NCBI GenBank assembly: GCA_035459965.1
Contig: DATHXC010000009.1
Coordinates: 1 to 64,000, forward strand
Length of the DNA stretch: 64,000 nucleotides
From: DATHXC01 sp035459965
GTDB taxonomy: Bacteria; Pseudomonadota; Gammaproteobacteria; Burkholderiales; Methylophilaceae
Reading direction: 5' to 3'
In this document: positions 33,897-44,063 of the stretch, in pieces
Position numbering within the stretch: the stretch's first letter is position 1
How the letters are laid out: each line of letters opens with the position of its first letter
The notes under the pieces: generated by a model
What the model saw: only the letters and a program-made list of their open reading frames with translations
Databases searched by the model: none
What the model was told of the DNA's origin: nothing
Position numbers and translations under genes: made by a program

Positions 33897-36800
33897 TTAT
33901 TGATGGCTGTCTTGGTTCGCAATTGCCGTCTCAATCTGCAGGGTTATTTTCTGCAGCTGTTGGGCTAGCTCGGCCATCAATGCCTCTACTTGTTGTATAT
34001 CATTGGTCTTGCCGCATTGCTCCAATCCCCGGCATATATCAACACATGCTGACGCACCGACTGTGCCAGCAGCAGACTTAAACCGGTGGCCCAAGCCCGC
34101 AATAGCTGCAATATCGTTGTCGGCAAAAGCTGCTTGCAACTCATTAAAAGTCTCGTGTGCAGACTCTAGAAATTTGTTCGCAAATTTGCGTATTTTGTCT
34201 GGGTCATGATGAAGCAACTCGCCGAGCAATTTAAGATCAATACTTAGCGGCTCTGGGGCTTCTAAAGGATTGGACAAATGTTTTATCGGTTCGGTTGCCA
34301 AGCCGGGCTCTTCACCCCTGAGCTCGCCACTGTTGAGAGTTATGAGCCACTTGGCCAATGTGATATATAGCTGATCGGGAATAATGGGCTTGGAAATAAA
34401 GTCATCCATACCAGCGGCCAGGCAGCGCTGACGGTCTTCCGCCATGGCATTCGCTGTCATGGCAATCACACATTGCGATGCTAAAGCTGGCATCGAGCGA
34501 ATCTGCCGGGTAGCCTCATAGCCATCCATGAGTGGCATCTGTACATCCATCAGTACGATATCGAATAACTCTTCGGCCAGGGCATCCAGTGCAGCTACAC
34601 CATTACTCGCAAGCGTTACGCTCACGCCGACATCCTGCAATATCTCCTGCGCGACTTGCTGGTTAAAAGGATTATCTTCAACCAGCAAAATCCGTTTGCC
34701 CATGAGATGGGCTCGTGCATCAATTAGATCATTACTGCGGACATCCAGACCGATCACCTCCCTGCCCAGCCCAAAATGGGTGGTAAATCGAAAATCACTA
34801 CCGAAACCCTCCCGGCTTTCAACCCATAGCTTTCCTGACATCATTTCAACTAGCCGTTTACAAATGGCCAATCCTAATCCTGTACCTCCAAACCTCCGAC
34901 TGGTTGAGCTATCGGCCTGGCTGAAGGGCTGGAACAGATAGGCGCTTTGCTCTGTCGAGAGGCCGATGCCGGAATCCTTTACCGAGAATTCAAGCTCAAC
35001 AGTTTTTTGCACAGGATGCGCTTGCTTGAGCATGACAGTGACATGTACTGAACCCTCATTGGTAAACTTCACTGCATTGCTGGCAAGATTAATCAGTACT
35101 TGCCGCAGTCGTAAAGCATCACCCCACAAAAACTTGGGCACGTCAGGGGCAACGACAATGTCGAAAACGAGGTTCTTCTCCCTGGCCAAATGGCCGACCA
35201 AAGAATCAACACTGGCTAGGCAATTGTGCAAATCGAAATCCGTTAACTCCAGATCCAGCTTGCCTGCCTCAATCTTGGAAAAATCGAGGATATCGTTGAT
35301 GATGCCCAGCAAGGCCTTGGCTGAATAATGCACCTTGGTAACATAGTCGCGCTGCTTTTCATCCAGGGCAGTCTGCAAACATAAATGCGACAGGCCTATG
35401 ATGGCATTCATCGGTGTACGTATTTCATGGCTCATATTGGCCAGGAAATCACTCTTTGATTTATTGGCATCTTCAGCCTGCTGCTGGGCCACCCGTAGCG
35501 GCGTTACATCATAAAACCAGCCAAGATTGGCGGGCTCACCTTCATATTCAGTTTTAAACAAGGAGCCCAATGCCCAGAACTTATGACCATCCACACCATG
35601 TAATGCAAAGAGGCGATTGATGACCGGCTGGCCTTGCTCCAACTGCTCGGTAATATATTCCCAATCCTGCGGATTCTCGTAAAACTGGATGGGGTCAATC
35701 CCGATTATTTGCTCCAACGAGCTATGGATCATGCTGGCAAACGCCCGATTGGCGAATACAATTTTTCGGTCACGATAACTGAGTATACGTACAGAGATAG
35801 GACTGTTCTCCAGCATGGTCTGCAAACGTTTTTCACTGTCAGATAGGGCGTGCTCCATCTGCCGACGCCTCAGCATCTCGCGGCGTATATTATGAAAAAG
35901 TGTTGCAAACAAGGCCGTCGCCAGCAGTAGTGTTCCCATCAACCAGTAGAGGGTGTCCTGCTGTTTATGCGAGGCAAGCTGCTCGCGCTGTGTAAGCAGG
36001 CTAGCTTCCAAACCGTCCATCTGGTTCATCAGATCTTGTATTTGCTGCATGATCTGTGGCCCTTCTCCAGAAATCATGGCGCGGCCTGCAGCAATCCCTT
36101 TATCCTCATATTCCACTCTGGTTTGTTCCATGACCTGTAGTTGTTTGTTGATCATGGCTTGAAGGGAAATGAGGTTCTGCTGTTGCTGTGAATTATCAGA
36201 AATCAGGCTGGCAAGTGAGTCTGTACTAGCCCTGACCTGTTTGAGATGCCCAGTATAAATATCATCATATTCCTGCTTACCTAGTACTACATGATTTAAG
36301 TGTGCAGATTGCGCATCGGAGATTGCCACATGCAGCTTGGCCAGTTCAGTGCGCACCTGCTGCGTATGTTTTACCCATTTATCAGCCTCAGCGAAATTAA
36401 CACCTGATTCATAGGTATAGCCGCCACCGATCACCAGTAATAACAAAGCACTGATGAAACCGGTAAGTATGTTGATCTCTACATTGCTCGGTTTATCGTT
36501 GAAAATCGTGAACGCCCCTGATCTACCGTTTATAGAAAGCGTCCCAATCCCAAGCAGGGAGAAGCCAAGGGCTGTATTAGCTGCCAGCGGTGAAATATGA
36601 ATATTGCCCACCATTTCACTCACATTCCATAGATATCCCAGCAAAGACAGCGCGCCTATTCCCACCACCAGCAAACAAAGCAGGATGTTCAACAGCCACA
36701 GCCGTATGTGAGGGATAAAAAACATGGCAAGGCCAATGGCGACAAAAGCCATCGCACTATAGATGGACATACGGCCTGGAAGGCCATATAGGTCAGAGGC

Positions 36801-37136
36801 ATCACGGAATAGAAACTCGTCTATACCAAGTTGCCATCCCAAGACAAACTGTCCGAGCGTAGCGACCCCAAGCACAAAAACTAATAACGCAAGTAACTGT
36901 GCAACGTATCGTTTAGGTGGGAAAGGCCGATTTGCAAGCATGAATAATGCAGCTGATGCGAATATCAAACCTATTGCTGTATTCGCCTTCATTGGTACGC
37001 CACCACGCAGAGCACTCTTGAGCAAGGCATAGTCGAATATCCACCCAGCAAGTGCCAGCATGCCAATCAGCATGGTAACAGCGGCAGATAGTCGCGCTAA
37101 AAGAGAGTAATTGTCTGGCATTGAAACCTGACTCAT
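33897..37136 (-). CDS. Hybrid sensor histidine kinase with REC and Hpt domains
   Basis: The 1079-residue protein has about seven N-terminal transmembrane helices (1-245), a CHASE3-like periplasmic domain (about 250-395), one more helix, a PAS domain (about 430-550), HisKA with the His in [14 protein letters not shown], an HATPase domain (GTGLGLAI), a REC domain ([19 protein letters not shown]) and a C-terminal Hpt domain with His in [10 protein letters not shown]. This is a full phosphorelay in one chain. The REC-EAL gene follows, so the signal should alter c-di-GMP. The 286 bases upstream have no gene; they include a GGACTATAGTATGTCC palindrome at about 37320. Confidence 0.93.
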   Translation of the reverse strand: MSQVSMPDNYSLLARLSAAVTMLIGMLALAGWIFDYALLKSALRGGVPMKANTAIGLIFASAALFMLANRPFPPKRYVAQLLALLVFVLGVATLGQFVLGWQLGIDEFLFRDASDLYGLPGRMSIYSAMAFVAIGLAMFFIPHIRLWLLNILLCLLVVGIGALSLLGYLWNVSEMVGNIHISPLAANTALGFSLLGIGTLSINGRSGAFTIFNDKPSNVEINILTGFISALLLLVIGGGYTYESGVNFAEADKWVKHTQQVRTELAKLHVAISDAQSAHLNHVVLGKQEYDDIYTGHLKQVRASTDSLASLISDNSQQQQNLISLQAMINKQLQVMEQTRVEYEDKGIAAGRAMISGEGPQIMQQIQDLMNQMDGLEASLLTQREQLASHKQQDTLYWLMGTLLLATALFATLFHNIRREMLRRRQMEHALSDSEKRLQTMLENSPISVRILSYRDRKIVFANRAFASMIHSSLEQIIGIDPIQFYENPQDWEYITEQLEQGQPVINRLFALHGVDGHKFWALGSLFKTEYEGEPANLGWFYDVTPLRVAQQQAEDANKSKSDFLANMSHEIRTPMNAIIGLSHLCLQTALDEKQRDYVTKVHYSAKALLGIINDILDFSKIEAGKLDLELTDFDLHNCLASVDSLVGHLAREKNLVFDIVVAPDVPKFLWGDALRLRQVLINLASNAVKFTNEGSVHVTVMLKQAHPVQKTVELEFSVKDSGIGLSTEQSAYLFQPFSQADSSTSRRFGGTGLGLAICKRLVEMMSGKLWVESREGFGSDFRFTTHFGLGREVIGLDVRSNDLIDARAHLMGKRILLVEDNPFNQQVAQEILQDVGVSVTLASNGVAALDALAEELFDIVLMDVQMPLMDGYEATRQIRSMPALASQCVIAMTANAMAEDRQRCLAAGMDDFISKPIIPDQLYITLAKWLITLNSGELRGEEPGLATEPIKHLSNPLEAPEPLSIDLKLLGELLHHDPDKIRKFANKFLESAHETFNELQAAFADNDIAAIAGLGHRFKSAAGTVGASACVDICRGLEQCGKTNDIQQVEALMAELAQQLQKITLQIETAIANQDSHQ

Positions 37137-37422
37137 AGCTTATGTAGTCCTCGCAGCGTCACGATAGGCCAAAGCATTGCCCCAAAAAGCTCGCGCGTTG
37201 TTTAGTAACTTTTAAAGTCAGGAGTCTGGGCTGTAATCAAAAGAACCATTGCCTGTGAGGCAGTAGCGTTCTTGTAAATGGAATACGACCTGATTTCCTA
37301 ATGTTTTTGTTATTTTTGTAGGACTATAGTATGTCCATATGATTGTTAACTATACAAGTATTGTTCTAATCGTAAAAGTACTTTGACGATAACCATCCAA
37401 TAGATTAAATAAGTATCATCAG

Positions 37423-38208
37423 CTAGTTATCTAAACCAAGCGCCAGTGCAAGATTGTTAATTGAATCTATCACCAAATCCGGCTTGATGGCGGAAGCTTG
37501 AGCATAGTGCTGACGATATTTGCCAGTGCGTACCAGAATAGCCGGCAAACCTGCTTGTTGCGCACCGCCTACATCAGAATCTATATCATCGCCTATCATT
37601 GCCACTTCAGATGGCAATAGCTGCATATCCTCAACAGCAATACGGAAGAAATCGCCCGAAGGTTTGCCGATAATCATGGCCTGTTGGCCACTTGCATATT
37701 CGAGGCCGTCAATAAAACCGCCAATATCCATTTGTAGGCCATGTTCGGTTTGCCAAAAGCGATTTTTATGAATTGCGATCAGCTTGGCACCACTCATCAG
37801 GCTATTAAATACTTCATTTAATATTTGATAAGTCCACGCATCGCCTATGTCACCCACGATAATGAAATCTGGGGCGGTATCGGAGAGCCGAAACTCGGCA
37901 AAATCTTTTTTCACGTCGTCTGCTAGCAATAAACGACATAGCGGGTCGCCTTGATTTTTCAGGTAGCGCAATGCCGCTTGAGGGGCGCTGATAATTTCAT
38001 TGGCGGGAATATTAAAGCCCAGATGATTGATTTTTTGTTGCAGTGATTCCAGTGAGAGCGTGCTGGTGTTGGTCACGAAACGGCAGGCAATGCCGCTGTC
38101 ACGGATTCTAGCTATCGAGTCGACAGCGCCTTCAATCGCCTGCGAGCCTACGTATAGCACACCATCCAGATCGAATAAAACACCTTTAGTGGAAGAGAAA
38201 TCTAGCAT
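37423..38208 (-). CDS. HAD-IIA phosphatase (LHPP/NagD-like)
   Basis: The 261-residue protein shows HAD motif I (LFDLDGVLYVG), motif II (FVTNTST), the Lys of motif III (IGKPSGDFF) and motif IV (IGDDIDSDVGGAQQAG). The cap type is IIA, as in NagD and phospholysine phosphohistidine phosphatase. The ATG at 38208 has GAGGAA upstream; a GTG six codons earlier is in frame but lacks a site. The natural phosphate ester is unknown. It is divergent from the PEP-CTERM gene. Confidence 0.9.
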   Translation of the reverse strand: MLDFSSTKGVLFDLDGVLYVGSQAIEGAVDSIARIRDSGIACRFVTNTSTLSLESLQQKINHLGFNIPANEIISAPQAALRYLKNQGDPLCRLLLADDVKKDFAEFRLSDTAPDFIIVGDIGDAWTYQILNEVFNSLMSGAKLIAIHKNRFWQTEHGLQMDIGGFIDGLEYASGQQAMIIGKPSGDFFRIAVEDMQLLPSEVAMIGDDIDSDVGGAQQAGLPAILVRTGKYRQHYAQASAIKPDLVIDSINNLALALGLDN

Positions 38209-38236
38209 TTTGGGTTCATTCCTCACATAACAAAAC

Positions 38237-38316
38237 TAGTCTCACAAGAACAGACTACACCCATCAATATCTATTGAGAATAGTCTTGCGAGAGCCAGAT
38301 TAGTCCGAACGGACTA
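38237..38316. promoter_or_regulatory. Cluster of TAGTC(T/C) inverted repeats
   Basis: TAGTCT-N9-AGACTA at 38237-38257, TAGTCT at 38281-38286 and the perfect palindrome TAGTCCG-AA-CGGACTA at 38301-38316 lie between the divergent HAD phosphatase and PEP-CTERM genes. The repeated half-site suggests a cooperative operator. The remaining bases to 38397 hold no gene. Confidence 0.45.
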
Positions 38317-38397
38317 TTTACCACTTACTCACTAAAAATCAATAATGCAACCACATAAAAATTATCATTTAATAGCAAGTTCAAACGGGGCCCTAAC

Positions 38398-39045
38398 ATG
38401 AAAAAACTTTTATTTATTTTGCTTGCAATAGCAGTTTCTAATACTGCTTTTGCAACTAACAAAAAGAACCATCAGCCAAAACCAGATCCTGCAGTCACTA
38501 CTGCCAGTGAGTTTTGTAGTGATTGTTTAAGCATCAAAAAACCAGAATTTGTATTATTCAAGAATTACGATGGTGAACCAAAATCTGTTACTGGTAGCCG
38601 TTCTGTTGGTTTATCAGGTAGCCTTTGGGCGAGTGACACAGTTGCTATTACTGCAACTTACTTGGGCAGTGAAAGTAGCTACAAAGACTTTTTTACATTA
38701 GGTGGTCTGAAGTTAACTGAAGCCAACGATATCGGTGACTCAATTACCCAAACATTCAGTGCAGGTTTAGTCAACTTTAGCTTTTCCGATCCATATACAA
38801 CATTCAGCAACGGGACCGATAACGGGAAATACACTGGCTTTGTTTTCTTGAAAGGTAATAAGGATTACGACTTCCTGATCGCTTTTAACGACAGTGCAAA
38901 AGTAGATGCCGACTATGATGACTTTGTAGTAGGTATAAACTACGTATGCAACCCTACAGCAGTTCCAGAACCAGACACTTATGCCATGTTGCTGGCAGGT
39001 CTTGGTTTAATGGGCTTTACTGCAAGTCGTCGTCGCAAGAACTAG
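38398..39045 (+). CDS. PEP-CTERM surface protein
   Basis: The 215-residue protein has a signal peptide (about 1-20, ending TAFA) and a C-terminal sorting signal: VPEPDTYAM, hydrophobic LLAGLGLMGFTA, then SRRRKN. The central part is a Ser/Thr/Asp-rich beta domain with CSDC near residue 40 and one more Cys at VCNPT. It would be sorted by an exosortase encoded elsewhere. A palindrome-rich region precedes it and a strong terminator follows, so it is monocistronic. Confidence 0.9.
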   Translation: MKKLLFILLAIAVSNTAFATNKKNHQPKPDPAVTTASEFCSDCLSIKKPEFVLFKNYDGEPKSVTGSRSVGLSGSLWASDTVAITATYLGSESSYKDFFTLGGLKLTEANDIGDSITQTFSAGLVNFSFSDPYTTFSNGTDNGKYTGFVFLKGNKDYDFLIAFNDSAKVDADYDDFVVGINYVCNPTAVPEPDTYAMLLAGLGLMGFTASRRRKN

Positions 39046-39060
39046 TAACAACTAAGTAAT

Positions 39061-39098
39061 AAAAAGGCGCTTCCATTTTATGGAGCGCCTTATTTTTT
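39061..39098 (+). terminator. Rho-independent terminator
   Basis: AAGGCGCTTCCA pairs with TGGAGCGCCTT (one bulge) around a TTTTA loop and is followed by TATTTTTT. It ends the PEP-CTERM transcript. Confidence 0.93.
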
Positions 39099-39118
39099 GC
39101 CTGAAACTTTAGTGGTGC

Positions 39119-39526
39119 TCAGCAATTTGCATAGGCCACTTGGTTCTGCTGGCCCTTGTTGAAATAGCCTGCGACAGAATGGCCTTTGAATTTTGAGCGT
39201 ATCTCTGCTGGTGCAAGGCTACCGATAAATTCCCAGCGACCATCCACAATAAAACTCTCAAAGGGTTTGATGCGGTAGGGCGTAGTTCCGGCCCGGTACC
39301 AGCCATCAATTTCGTAGACTTCCCTGATGACATTCCCAGCCACTGCAAACGCATAACGCACACCCTCGCGGCGTGAGCCTACACGCCAGGCACCACGGGT
39401 AACTTCATACAGCTCAAGCGCAGTGATGCCTTCATAATAACGCAGCTGGATATCAATGAGCATAACCGGCACATCGATAATGATGGCTTTGCACATCAGC
39501 GGCACAATGTCTTCGATGATCTCCAT
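39119..39526 (-). CDS. Conserved hypothetical protein downstream of diguanylate cyclase
   Basis: The 135-residue protein has a distinctive C-terminal part: GWYRAGTTPYRIKPFES, then RWEFIGSLAPAEIRSKFKG and a terminal Asn-Cys. I recall similar stand-alone proteins in many bacteria but no known function. There is no signal peptide or membrane segment. Its start is nine bases after the diguanylate cyclase stop on the same strand, so it is probably cotranscribed. Confidence 0.65.
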   Translation of the reverse strand: MEIIEDIVPLMCKAIIIDVPVMLIDIQLRYYEGITALELYEVTRGAWRVGSRREGVRYAFAVAGNVIREVYEIDGWYRAGTTPYRIKPFESFIVDGRWEFIGSLAPAEIRSKFKGHSVAGYFNKGQQNQVAYANC

Positions 39527-39535
39527 TACTTCTAC

Positions 39536-41374
39536 TTAAATATCTGGTTCAAGCCCTGACGCAGGATCATCCAGCGTCGTCTCTGCACCAATCACCTGGT
39601 TACGCCCGGTATGCTTGGCTTGATAGAGGGCTGCATCCGCGCGCGGAATCAGGCTTTCCGGGGTTTCACCCGGCTTGCGCTCAGCAATCCCTGCGCTAAA
39701 GGTAATCAACACACGTTCGTTCCTGTGCATAAAGAAGTTCTTGGTCAGCTCACGCTGTACACGCGTCACCACCCTGATGGCTTCATCCTGCGGGGTTGCC
39801 GGCAGGATAATGATGAACTCCTCTCCACCATAGCGCGCCAGCACGTCAGTCGTACGCAACACATCCTTGATAACTCTCACGAAATGGGTCAGGGCCTGGT
39901 CGCCAGTGCTGTGACCAAGGTTATCGTTGAGCTTCTTGAAATGGTCAATGTCCATCATGGCAATACACAAGGTAGCATTGTGGCGATCAGCTCGGTTAAA
40001 TTCACGCTCCAACGCCTCATCCATGCCGCGCCGGTTTAAAGCACCGGTGAGATAATCCTGATGGGCGACTTCACTAATGTGATCGAGTTCGGCGGTCAAC
40101 TCCTGTATGCGCTGTTCGGCCTCGGCTGCTTTTTTCTTGCTGATAGTAAACTCATCACGCGTGCGCTGTACATTAAGGCCAATAGCGCGCGTGTCGTCCA
40201 GAATGTTTTTCAGCAGCGTATTCAATTCACCTATGTCTTCAGCCGTGGTAATCCGTAGCTGGTAGCTTTCAATTTTCTCCTGATAGTCGTTGGTGCTTTC
40301 CGTCATCTCTACCAGCCTGTCGACGAAAGTCGTCACCATTTTCTTCAGCGTGTCCTTTGCCTCGGTAAGCGCTGGTTTAATTTGCGATTGCTTGTAGATA
40401 AGGCCTTTCAGACTGCTTTCGGCGTCATAAAGTGTGTTGATATTAAGCGGCTTGGCCACGATATCGTTGATCACCGTAATCTGGCCAAATAGCCATTTAT
40501 CCTCAATGACCAGTTCACCCATGCTGGAAACCACAAGCCGTAACAATTGCAATAAAGACTCTTGAATACGCTGTTGTCCGTCGCGTTGCATTTCCAGCGT
40601 CAGTAACAGTGGCTTGAGCTCTTCGCTGCAACGAATCAGGGCATGTTCAGTATTTGCCTGCTGCAACTTTGCCAGCAAAGAAACAGCTTTCTGCTGTTGC
40701 TCTGGAGATGATTCTAGATAAGGAATAAGGACAAGCTCAAAGGTTCTCAGCAGCATATCGCGCCACTGTGCCGTTTGCTTGCCACTACTGCCTAATGTAT
40801 TGGTCTGACCTGGGGAGGCCGTCTGTAATGTTTCGACCTCACTATTGATAAGCGGTGGGCCTGATGAATCCGTTGCTGCTGCACCAATACCCCATGAGCT
40901 CATCAAGGCCTGAATTTTTTGCCCCAAAACATCGGGATCGCTACCAAAATTACTCAACACTCGACTCAAGCCTTCTTTTTTGCGACTTAAAGTCACTCCC
41001 TTATGACTGACTTCCATCTGCTTGAGCAGGCTACGAATTAACACTGACCAATTGACTTCGCCAACTGTTGCCACCTCGCCAGCCGGGAATAATTTGCGGA
41101 GCTGGTCTTCGAGTTTGTTCCAGTCGCCTTTCTCGATCAGCGGTGACATTGCCTGCGCAACAGCGATATATTTAGGCTTGTGTTTGCCCGCCTCAAATAG
41201 CACTTTCTCCAGTGTCTTGCCGAGTTCCTGCGATTTATCTACCGAGCGGATGCCTGCAATTTCGTCATACACGCTGCGGAAGTTATCGGGGGTTGGAGGT
41301 ATTTTGCGCTGCGTCAGCTGCATCAAGGTTTGACGCGCGATTTCTATAGGTGATTGTTTTTGATCTGTAGCCAT
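39536..41374 (-). CDS. Diguanylate cyclase (GGDEF domain)
   Basis: The 612-residue cytoplasmic protein has a long helical N-terminal region with coiled-coil character (about 200-440) and a C-terminal GGDEF domain (about 445-600). The active-site motif reads RYGGEEF, and DYLTGALNRRGMDEAL and MDIDHFKKLND are the preceding conserved parts; an RxxD inhibitory site is not obvious. It makes c-di-GMP and would oppose the REC-EAL protein encoded at 32653. It has its own upstream region. Confidence 0.93.
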   Translation of the reverse strand: MATDQKQSPIEIARQTLMQLTQRKIPPTPDNFRSVYDEIAGIRSVDKSQELGKTLEKVLFEAGKHKPKYIAVAQAMSPLIEKGDWNKLEDQLRKLFPAGEVATVGEVNWSVLIRSLLKQMEVSHKGVTLSRKKEGLSRVLSNFGSDPDVLGQKIQALMSSWGIGAAATDSSGPPLINSEVETLQTASPGQTNTLGSSGKQTAQWRDMLLRTFELVLIPYLESSPEQQQKAVSLLAKLQQANTEHALIRCSEELKPLLLTLEMQRDGQQRIQESLLQLLRLVVSSMGELVIEDKWLFGQITVINDIVAKPLNINTLYDAESSLKGLIYKQSQIKPALTEAKDTLKKMVTTFVDRLVEMTESTNDYQEKIESYQLRITTAEDIGELNTLLKNILDDTRAIGLNVQRTRDEFTISKKKAAEAEQRIQELTAELDHISEVAHQDYLTGALNRRGMDEALEREFNRADRHNATLCIAMMDIDHFKKLNDNLGHSTGDQALTHFVRVIKDVLRTTDVLARYGGEEFIIILPATPQDEAIRVVTRVQRELTKNFFMHRNERVLITFSAGIAERKPGETPESLIPRADAALYQAKHTGRNQVIGAETTLDDPASGLEPDI

Positions 41375-41531
41375 TTTTGATCCGTATCCCAGTAATACCT
41401 GATCTGGTTATACCTAATTTTTATTGAAAGTCCGTCTAAGGTTTGACAGCTGTTGCCAGCATATAAAATTACTGGCAATTTCAATAGATTGATTAGTGGG
41501 GGACTAACAGGCTAATTCTTAAAATTGAGAT

Positions 41532-42791
41532 TTAATGCAGCTGCTTCAGATCAAGGCTACGCAGTTTGGGCGCGAGTTTAGCGGTTGCAATGACAACACT
41601 GATTGTCATCAGCCCACCGAAAATAACTGAGGGTATAAGCCCCATCAAGCGGGCAGACAAACCGGATTCAAAAGCGCCCAGTTCGTTGGATGAGCCGATG
41701 AACAAGCCATTGATTGAGGCAACCCGGCCACGCATATTGTCCGGAGTCATCAATTGCATAATGGTAGTGCGCAACACCACTGAAATACCGTCGCATATGC
41801 CTGACAGCATAAGTAAAAATGCTGCCACCCAAAAATTAGGGCTAAGGGCAAAAGCGATAATACAAAGCCCAAAACCAGCCACTGTCATTAACAGCCATCT
41901 ACCAGCGTGCTGGCTAATTGGGTGTTTAGACAAATAGATGCCGATGACTATAGCTCCCACCGCCGGGGAGGCTCGCAAGATGCCAAGCCCTTCAGGCCCA
42001 TAATGAAAAATATCATGGATGAATACCGGCAGCATGGCCACCGCGCCGCCAAACAGTACGGCAAACATGTCCAGCGCCTGTGCAGCCAAGATAATCTGGT
42101 TATTCCAGACAAAGCGTACGCCTTCGGCGATACTTGAAAATACCGGTGAGCTTTCTGCTGCTGGCTTTGTATCTACACGTATAGTCAGAATCGCAACAGC
42201 CGCTATTACTGCAAACAAGGTCGCCACCATATAAGCCGCCGCAATGCCTGCCCAGCCAATGAGGATGCCGCCTAGCGCAGGGCCAATGACAAATCCAAAT
42301 TGAAACACAGTGCTGCCAACGCTTGCCGCTTTAGCATACTGCTCACGACGCAGGATGATGGCAAACAAGGCACTGTAAGAAGGTGCGATGAACGCACGGG
42401 CGATACCGACAAAAGCCACCGAGCCATAGATCCACCAGGATGCATCACTGGCCAGCGCATGGATATGAAGCATGTCTCTCGATAGTACGGCAAGCAGCAA
42501 TGCATTGAGCGCAAGCACAATGGCTGCGGAGACACCGAACATACGCCTGGAATAATGATCAACGGCATAACCGGCAAATAGCGCACAACTGAAATAGGGG
42601 ATCAGTTCGGCTAGGCCGATTAAACCTAGTGCCAGCGGGTCACGCGTGATGGTATAGATATGCCAGCCCACCACCACTGCCATGATCTGGTAGGAAAGCA
42701 CGATGGCTACACGGAATGTCAGTAACTTGAAAAAACTGGTGTTAGTTAACGGATTCGCTGAGTCTGAAATATCTGCATTTTGCATGCTCAA
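41532..42791 (-). CDS. MFS exporter (MFS_3/EntS-like)
   Basis: The 419-residue protein has about 12 transmembrane helices and the MFS_3 sequence pattern (FAGYAVDHYSRR between helices 2 and 3, LRTTIMQLMTPDNMRGRVASINGLF in the second half). Relatives export siderophores or other metabolites. It overlaps the 2-oxoglutarate oxygenase gene by four bases, so the two are coupled and the exporter may remove the oxygenase product. Confidence 0.88.
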   Translation of the reverse strand: MSMQNADISDSANPLTNTSFFKLLTFRVAIVLSYQIMAVVVGWHIYTITRDPLALGLIGLAELIPYFSCALFAGYAVDHYSRRMFGVSAAIVLALNALLLAVLSRDMLHIHALASDASWWIYGSVAFVGIARAFIAPSYSALFAIILRREQYAKAASVGSTVFQFGFVIGPALGGILIGWAGIAAAYMVATLFAVIAAVAILTIRVDTKPAAESSPVFSSIAEGVRFVWNNQIILAAQALDMFAVLFGGAVAMLPVFIHDIFHYGPEGLGILRASPAVGAIVIGIYLSKHPISQHAGRWLLMTVAGFGLCIIAFALSPNFWVAAFLLMLSGICDGISVVLRTTIMQLMTPDNMRGRVASINGLFIGSSNELGAFESGLSARLMGLIPSVIFGGLMTISVVIATAKLAPKLRSLDLKQLH

Positions 42792-43510
42792 GCAACATTC
42801 CTGAACGTCACCACCAGCACATCGCGATAAGCAGGCTGATTTACATTGATGGGCTCAATCGGCGTCACACCGTGCATACAGCGCCTGTCATTCACAATCG
42901 CACAATCCAGCGGCTGCGTCAGGGTAAAACTATCGAGCCCCTTTTGCTCAAGATCATGCATAGTCGTGGTGCCGCTTGAGATGTTCTCGCGCTTCACCAT
43001 CATCACCAGCACAAAATCCACGCCGTCACGATGCACGCCTTCTGGTGTTGGCTGGCCTGCTTCCCCTGTTTGAGCCTCGATGCGGAACTGGTGACATTCG
43101 ATATGCCACTTAGCTTTTGGCATGAAATGGCTAAAAGTCTGCAGGCCGAAAGACAATACATTGCGCATGGTCGGCCCCTGCACAATATCGTCCAGTATCG
43201 GCTCGAAATCGCGCGCGATACCGCCATTCAGGTTGTTGTAATCCAGGCTCTGGTAATGCGGTTGATGCGGCTCAAGTACGACATCACTATTGCCTGAAGC
43301 GGCACTCAGCGTGGCATAACGGCGGCGGCGATAACGTCCGCCATCCGCCATGTATTCATCCAGTGGCATATCGTTCCAGCTGGCGGCGAATCGCTCCCAA
43401 TCACCCAGGGCATCCACAGATTGCGCCAACAGCCACGCCTGCATAGCCGCACTGGGGGCAAAGCAGAAACCTGATTGTGTCATGCTGGCATACAAAGCAG
43501 AGCGGGGCAT
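42788..43510 (-). CDS. 2-oxoglutarate/Fe(II) oxygenase (PF10014, amino-acid hydroxylase type)
   Basis: The 240-residue protein matches the 2OG-Fe_Oxy_2 family, which includes L-isoleucine 4-hydroxylase. The iron ligands are HxD in PEGVHRDGVDF and the distal His in RRCMHGVTPI; Arg in YRDVLVVTF would hold 2-oxoglutarate. The start is uncertain: ATG 43510 is used here, GTG 43534 is in frame and no ribosome binding site is clear for either. A free amino acid is the likely substrate, by family. Coupled to the MFS gene. Confidence 0.85.
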   Translation of the reverse strand: MPRSALYASMTQSGFCFAPSAAMQAWLLAQSVDALGDWERFAASWNDMPLDEYMADGGRYRRRRYATLSAASGNSDVVLEPHQPHYQSLDYNNLNGGIARDFEPILDDIVQGPTMRNVLSFGLQTFSHFMPKAKWHIECHQFRIEAQTGEAGQPTPEGVHRDGVDFVLVMMVKRENISSGTTTMHDLEQKGLDSFTLTQPLDCAIVNDRRCMHGVTPIEPINVNQPAYRDVLVVTFRNVA

Positions 43511-43665
43511 TATCTGATGTTGGCTTGAAACCACTGAATTTACTCGCTAAAACTAGCCTGAAATTGGCGGATATTGAAAAGACCAAACATCATAGCGAAT
43601 ATGACTACAAGATTAAACATCAGCAAAGGTAAAGATTGATTCAAATCAAAAATAACAAAAAACTG

Positions 43666-43702
43666 TTGACACACATAACTAAATAACTAATTATATAGTT
43701 AT
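43666..43702 (+). promoter_or_regulatory. Promoter and palindromic operator of the ArsR-type gene
   Basis: TTGACA at 43666-43671 is a perfect -35 element, with an AT-rich -10 candidate at 43688-43694. ATAACTA (43684-43690) and TAGTTAT (43696-43702) form a perfect inverted repeat with a five-base spacer that covers the -10 region and the ATG at 43701. There is no ribosome binding site, so the transcript may be leaderless. The arrangement fits autorepression. Confidence 0.6.
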
Positions 43703-44006
43703 GAAGACGATTATTGAAATTCCAGCAGGCTTCAAAGATACTTCCGAGCTGTTCATCGCGCTGGGTGACGAGCATCGCCAGCGCATACTGCTGGCCTTCG
43801 AGAAAGATGAGCGTATGAATATCCTGCAGATAGTCGCCGCCTCTACACTGAGCCGCACAGCCGTGACCCATCACCTCAAAGTATTGCGCAGCAGCGGGGC
43901 ATTATTGAGCGAAAAAGTGGGTAAGGAAGTGTATTTCTGGATTAACAAGGAAAAGATCGAAGACGCATTAACCCGCGTATTGCATTACATTAAAACTGAA
44001 ACTTAA
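43701..44006 (+). CDS. ArsR-family winged-helix regulator
   Basis: The 101-residue protein has the ArsR fold: FIALGDEHRQRILLAFEK, then ILQIVAASTLSRTAVTHHLKVLRSSG as the recognition helix, then KVGKEVYFWINKE as the wing. It lacks the CxC metal-binding motif of metal sensors, so it probably senses something else. It lies 58 bases before the fused aas gene and would control lysophospholipid recycling. A palindrome over its start suggests autoregulation. Confidence 0.92.
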   Translation: MKTIIEIPAGFKDTSELFIALGDEHRQRILLAFEKDERMNILQIVAASTLSRTAVTHHLKVLRSSGALLSEKVGKEVYFWINKEKIEDALTRVLHYIKTET

Positions 44007-44063
44007 CTAATAAAAACAGCAATCTAGAATAGTTGAGCGCTCAAAAAATAATAAGGGGGAATC

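Noticed and set aside
43701..44006. Metal-responsive ArsR/SmtB sensor
   Set aside because: No CxC or His/Asp metal site is present, and the neighbouring genes concern lipids, not metals.
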